64,000 bases of DNA from Rhizobium sp. ICMP 5592. Lineage in GTDB: Bacteria > Pseudomonadota > Alphaproteobacteria > Rhizobiales > Rhizobiaceae. The notes below the pieces were generated by a model that saw only the letters and a program-made list of their open reading frames with translations, had not been told where the DNA came from and searched no databases. The stretch is taken from contig NZ_QSNT01000004.1 of NCBI RefSeq assembly GCF_009498525.1, positions 252,932 to 316,931 of the forward strand. The letters are read 5' to 3'. Made by a program: the position numbers and the translations under genes. Positions 60,575-64,000 of this stretch are shown piece after piece; position 1 is the stretch's first letter, and every line of letters begins with the position of its first letter.

Positions 60575-61501
60575 TCATGAATGACGAGGATGCGTCGGAT
60601 CATCGTGCGGCCTCAAGAAGAACCGGCGCACGATATCCCAGTAACCGTTATAGACGAGACCGCCATTTGAGCGAATGAGTATTTCGCGGTTGTCGCGATA
60701 GATCCGCGGCAGGCGATACCACGGTATGCCGGGCTTGCGATGGTGAAGAACGTGCAGATTGTTGTACAGGAAAAGCAACCCGAAGAGACGGCTATTTTCG
60801 ACAATCGCGGTGCGTTCGTCGTGGCTTTCCGCGTATCTGTGCTCAGCATAGGATCTGAGCCGTGTCATCGCGGCACCGACGTAGACGAAGCCGAAAAGAT
60901 AAAGCCAAAGTGGCATGCCGCAAATGGCGGTTACCCAAAAAATGATCACGGCGACGCCGAGGCCGTGAGCTGCCCACATGCCTCGCCGGCCTGGCTCGTT
61001 TGCAAGGACAAGGCGCCATTCCTGCGCCAGGAAGCTTAGGATCATCACCGCCGGACCGATGGTCAACCTGCCGAACAACGTCGTATTCCAAAGCGCCAGG
61101 ATTCTTCCGGCCGCACCGAGCTGTTCCCAGGCGGCTCGGGTGAAATACGAAGACTCAGGATCTTCGATCGGATCGGTAAGATGCTCGTCGCGGTGATGCT
61201 CGAGATGGCTTTCCTTGTAGATCGCATAGGGAAGCCAGAGCGAGAGCGGCAGCCAACCGATGGCATCGTTCACCCAGCTAAGCCTGGTCGGATGGCCGTG
61301 AATGACCTCATGTTGAAGTGAACCATGCCAAGCAATCAACCATCCCCCGACGACCACGACCAGAGCCAGCGGAAAGGATTGCCACCACCAAGTGACCGCC
61401 AGGAAGCCACCATAAATAGCGACCGAAAGCACAACGGTCGGCCACTCCGGCAATCGCGCGGCGGGGTGTGCTCCGCCCACGGCCTTTGATCTATCGAACA
61501 T
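60575..61501 (-). CDS. Membrane fatty acid desaturase family protein
   Basis: A 308-residue membrane di-iron enzyme with four or more spans. The three His boxes are HEVIHGH, HLEHHRDEH and LHVLHHRKPG. It would desaturate or hydroxylate a lipid or other hydrophobic substrate with an external electron donor. The start at 61501 has AGGGGAAAA upstream. It is alone between the PhnD-like gene and the second monooxygenase, all in one direction. Confidence 0.87.
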   Translation of the reverse strand: MFDRSKAVGGAHPAARLPEWPTVVLSVAIYGGFLAVTWWWQSFPLALVVVVGGWLIAWHGSLQHEVIHGHPTRLSWVNDAIGWLPLSLWLPYAIYKESHLEHHRDEHLTDPIEDPESSYFTRAAWEQLGAAGRILALWNTTLFGRLTIGPAVMILSFLAQEWRLVLANEPGRRGMWAAHGLGVAVIIFWVTAICGMPLWLYLFGFVYVGAAMTRLRSYAEHRYAESHDERTAIVENSRLFGLLFLYNNLHVLHHRKPGIPWYRLPRIYRDNREILIRSNGGLVYNGYWDIVRRFFLRPHDDPTHPRHS

Positions 61502-61697
61502 GATGTATTTTCCCCTATCAATTCCGACAGGTTATTTGAGATGGATTCGTTTTAGAAAATAAAATCTACTTATTTTGTCGACTTACGTGGAAAAAAGCTT
61601 TCAGCGCAGGGCCTTAACATCGGCAAACGATACGCCCTGGTCGGGTGGGTTTGCTCGGCAGCCCCTCGAACGGCAGACATGTATCTGGTTACGGCCC

Positions 61698-63032
61698 CTA
61701 GCCTACGGAAAATCTGTTGGCCGGACGAGCCAAGCCCAGGCGTTCACGCAACGTACCGGGTTCATACTGAGTGCGGAAAAGGCCACGTTTTTGCAGTTCG
61801 GGAACCACCTGAGTCATGAAATTCTCCCAGTCTTCAGGCAAGAGCGGAAACATGAGATTGAAGCCGTCGGCCGCACCCGAAACGAACCAGTGTTCCAATT
61901 CGTCCGCCACTTGGCGCGGTGTCCCCGCGACGAGCGGCACGGAACCTGTGTTGGCGATCTTGCGCGCCAGTTGCCTGATCGAAAGCCCCTTATTGGCCTC
62001 GTTCCGGACAATCGCAAGCCAGGTTCTCCAGCCATTGTAGCTGGCCTCTTCCGGCAGGTCCGGCACAGGACCGTCGAGAGGATAGACGGACAGATCCGTA
62101 CCGGCCCAGCTCGACAAGAGATCGACAGCGACCTCGTCAAGCATCAGTGACTCCAAATATGCCTGCTTTTCCTGCGCCTCGGAGGTCGATGAAGCCACGA
62201 TCGGCAGGATGCCCGGCAGAAGCTTGAGGCTTTCGGCTTTGCGTCCGTATTTTGCCAGCCGATCATTGATGTCGGCGCGATAGGCAAGCCCTTCCTGCTC
62301 GTTGCGAACGACGGCGAAATGCAAATCTGCCTGCGCGGCGGCGAGTTCCTTGCCGGCATCCGATGAGCCGGCTTGGACAATCACCGGATGCCCCTGCGGC
62401 GGCCGCGGCACGTTAAGGGGACCTTTGACCTTGAAGTGCTTTCCATGATGGTTAAGGGCGTGCACCTGGTCGCGATTGGCGAAGACGCCCGCGCTCTTGT
62501 CGATCAGCAGCGCTCCATCTTCCCAGCTGTCCCATAGAGCCTTTACAATGTCGAGAAATTCGTTGGCGCGCTCATAACGTGTCGCGTGATCGATGTTTGA
62601 ATCGCGCCCGAAATTGACGGCCTCTTCCTCGAGTGCCGACGTCACCACATTCCAGCCCACGCGTCCCTTGCTGATGTGGTCGATCGAGGCAAACATTCTG
62701 GCTGTGTTGAAAGGCTCTGTGTAGGAGGTCGACGCGGTGACCAGGAACCCAATATCCTTGACGACAGCGGACAGGGCGGAAACGAGCGAGAGAGGCTCCA
62801 GCCGGGGATTGGCATAATGGGTCAACCCGCTTCCGTAGGTGTCCCAGACGCCGAGATGGTCTGCGATAAAGATTGCGTCCAGCTTGGCGCTTTCGGCAAT
62901 GCTGGCGAGCCGGCGGTAGTAGTCGAGATCGAGAAATTCGTGACGAGGCGCGCGCGGGTGCCGCCATGACAGGCGGTGGTCTCCCTGCGGATTGAAGAAG
63001 AAACCAGCCAGGATCATGCTTTGGCGCGACAT
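61698..63032 (-). CDS. DszA/NtaA/SnaA-type flavin-dependent monooxygenase (2)
   Basis: A 444-residue luciferase-like monooxygenase of the same group as the gene at 57504. LDAIFIADHLGVWDTYG, GFLVTASTSYTEPFNTARMFASIDHISKGRVGWNVVTS and FKVKGPLNVPRPPQGHPVIVQAGSSDAGKELAA are typical. It is FMNH2-dependent and would cleave a C-S or C-N bond. GGAG lies seven bases before ATG 63032 (better than 63044). It is divergent from a LysR gene 152 bp away, a usual activator-target layout. Confidence 0.88.
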   Translation of the reverse strand: MSRQSMILAGFFFNPQGDHRLSWRHPRAPRHEFLDLDYYRRLASIAESAKLDAIFIADHLGVWDTYGSGLTHYANPRLEPLSLVSALSAVVKDIGFLVTASTSYTEPFNTARMFASIDHISKGRVGWNVVTSALEEEAVNFGRDSNIDHATRYERANEFLDIVKALWDSWEDGALLIDKSAGVFANRDQVHALNHHGKHFKVKGPLNVPRPPQGHPVIVQAGSSDAGKELAAAQADLHFAVVRNEQEGLAYRADINDRLAKYGRKAESLKLLPGILPIVASSTSEAQEKQAYLESLMLDEVAVDLLSSWAGTDLSVYPLDGPVPDLPEEASYNGWRTWLAIVRNEANKGLSIRQLARKIANTGSVPLVAGTPRQVADELEHWFVSGAADGFNLMFPLLPEDWENFMTQVVPELQKRGLFRTQYEPGTLRERLGLARPANRFSVG

Positions 63033-63184
63033 TCCGCACTCCATTTCGGGGTTCAGGATCGTAAGACAATGTAGCGTCTGCTTCCCAGCATGCGCTTCGT
63101 GCGAACAATTTAGGCAAGTTTACATTCCGGTAAAAACGATTATTTCTTCCGGAATGAAAAGTTCAGCTTAACTATGGTGCCTGC

Positions 63185-64000
63185 ATGACTGGTGTTCCAT
63201 CCCTTCGAGGTCTGCAGGCGTTCGAGGCTGCGGCGCGGTCCGGAAGTTTTGTCGCCGCCTCTGAAGAACTCGGGATTTCGGCGGCCGCCGTCAGTCAGCT
63301 CATTCGCGCCCTCGAAGAGCAGGCCGGACGCAAACTGTTTCACCGCGCCAACAGGCGTGTCGTGTTGACGGAAGCAGGAATGGACGTGTTCCCGCAACTT
63401 CTCAACGCCTTCGCGGACCTGCGCAGCGTTGCGCGTGAACTTGACGGGGGCGAGCGCCGGTCGTCGCTGGTGATATCGGTAGCGCCGTCGGTGGCGATGG
63501 GGTGGCTCTCTGCGCGCCTGCCGGACTTCCTTCGCTTACACGGCGCGGTCGATATTTCCCTGCGAGGGGAAGATGACCCTGTGCCATTTGAACGTGAGCG
63601 GATCGATTTCCGTCTCTCCTATGGGCGCTCGCATTACCCGCAGCATCACGTTGAAGACCTTGCCATCGACGCCGTTTATCCGGTCTGTTCGCCCGCATTC
63701 CTGGAAAAATATGGCAGGTCGCTCTCCGCCGAGAGCATGCTGGGTGCCGCTTTGATCCACACGGATTGGGGGCCATCCGGCGCATCGTTCCCGTCGTGGC
63801 GAACATGGTTTGAAAAAGCCGGCTTGACGCCGGACCGCCAGATCCAACGCGGTATCACAGCGAACTCATCCATGGCGGCGATCGATTTCGCTTGTGGCGG
63901 TCTGGGTATCGCGCTTGGTCAAGGACTATTCTGCGCCGATCTGATCGAGTCGGGCCGTCTGGTTGTCGCTACGAAACAGAGACTCCTGCTCGCAAATCCA
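63185..64000 (+). CDS. LysR-family regulator (GcvA-like), 3' end cut by the window
   Basis: ATG 63185 opens a frame of 272 codons that runs off the window. MTGVPSLRGLQAFEAAARSGSFVAASEELGISAAAVSQLIRALEEQAGRKLFHR is a textbook LysR winged helix, and the effector domain follows (VYPVCSPAFLEKYG, IDFACGGLGIALGQGLF). The family is about 295-305 residues, so about 25-30 residues are missing. It probably controls the divergent monooxygenase gene, and the effector may be a sulfur or amine compound or its lack. Confidence 0.9.
   Translation, partial: MTGVPSLRGLQAFEAAARSGSFVAASEELGISAAAVSQLIRALEEQAGRKLFHRANRRVVLTEAGMDVFPQLLNAFADLRSVARELDGGERRSSLVISVAPSVAMGWLSARLPDFLRLHGAVDISLRGEDDPVPFERERIDFRLSYGRSHYPQHHVEDLAIDAVYPVCSPAFLEKYGRSLSAESMLGAALIHTDWGPSGASFPSWRTWFEKAGLTPDRQIQRGITANSSMAAIDFACGGLGIALGQGLFCADLIESGRLVVATKQRLLLANP

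Noticed and set aside
61556..61576. AAAATAA / TTATTTT dyad before the desaturase gene
   Set aside because: Seven-base A/T arms are expected by chance in such A/T-rich promoter DNA.
1..64000. tRNA, rRNA, CRISPR arrays, phage genes, intact insertion sequences, replication genes
   Set aside because: Looked for and not seen; intergenic spaces are short and show no cloverleaf, spaced repeats or transposase frames.

Overview
The window is one stretch of a Rhizobium-type alphaproteobacterial genome (Rhizobiaceae). The evidence is its high G+C coding sequence, purine-rich GGAGG ribosome sites, a rhaRSTPQUK/rhaDI L-rhamnose locus in the order known from Rhizobium leguminosarum, a rhizobial mosaic intergenic repeat, and very many ABC importers for sugars. 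The content is almost entirely accessory catabolism, as on a rhizobial megaplasmid or chromid. I found no rRNA, tRNA, CRISPR array, phage or intact insertion sequence.

Layout. 1-6580: tail of a peptide-type ABC ATPase, a glutathione peroxidase, a methyltransferase, a 49-residue exported peptide, an HpcH/HpaI-type aldolase, a ROK regulator and a gamma-glutamyltransferase. 6615-17639: the complete L-rhamnose regulon. rhaD and rhaI point left and rhaRSTPQUK points right from a shared control region that carries a large inverted repeat over both predicted -35 boxes. 17636-21747: LysR regulator, glutathione transferase plus PPOX-type flavoprotein, and an orphan LivK-type binding protein with a clean terminator. 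21774-25809: three-gene sugar/cyclitol cluster (TIM-barrel isomerase, DUF993 protein, Gfo/Idh/MocA dehydrogenase) and its TetR regulator, with matching 14-bp palindromes in front of both units. 26093-28277: flavoprotein and epimerase.

28498-36779: sugar-acid regulon. L-idonate-type dehydrogenase, gluconate-type SDR and an enolase-superfamily dehydratase form one operon. A divergent GntR regulator and a four-gene CUT1 ABC importer complete it, and an identical 21-bp GntR-type site lies before the dehydratase operon and before the importer operon. 37534-48953: a nine-gene polyol/sugar operon combining an Rbs/Lsr-type importer, a SorC regulator, an aldo/keto reductase, a GlpD/EryB-like flavoprotein, a DhnA/LsrF-type aldolase, an FGGY kinase and a GMC oxidoreductase. 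I know no described pathway with this set.

49352-52450: a ThDP enzyme related to acetolactate synthase paired with a short 2-isopropylmalate-synthase-like enzyme. 53197-54813: an orphan Tat-exported peptide-type binding protein. 55315-64000: an organosulfur-type island with a DszB-like desulfinase that keeps the Cys/His/Arg triad, preceded by a 35-codon reading frame with a strong ribosome site. It also holds an NmrA-like reductase, two DszA/NtaA-type flavin monooxygenases, two small unknown proteins, a signal-less PhnD-fold protein, a three-His-box desaturase and a LysR regulator running off the window end.

The best candidates for undescribed biology are the 37.5-49 kb polyol operon, the Dsz-like island with its mini-ORF, and the ThDP/isopropylmalate-synthase-like pair.
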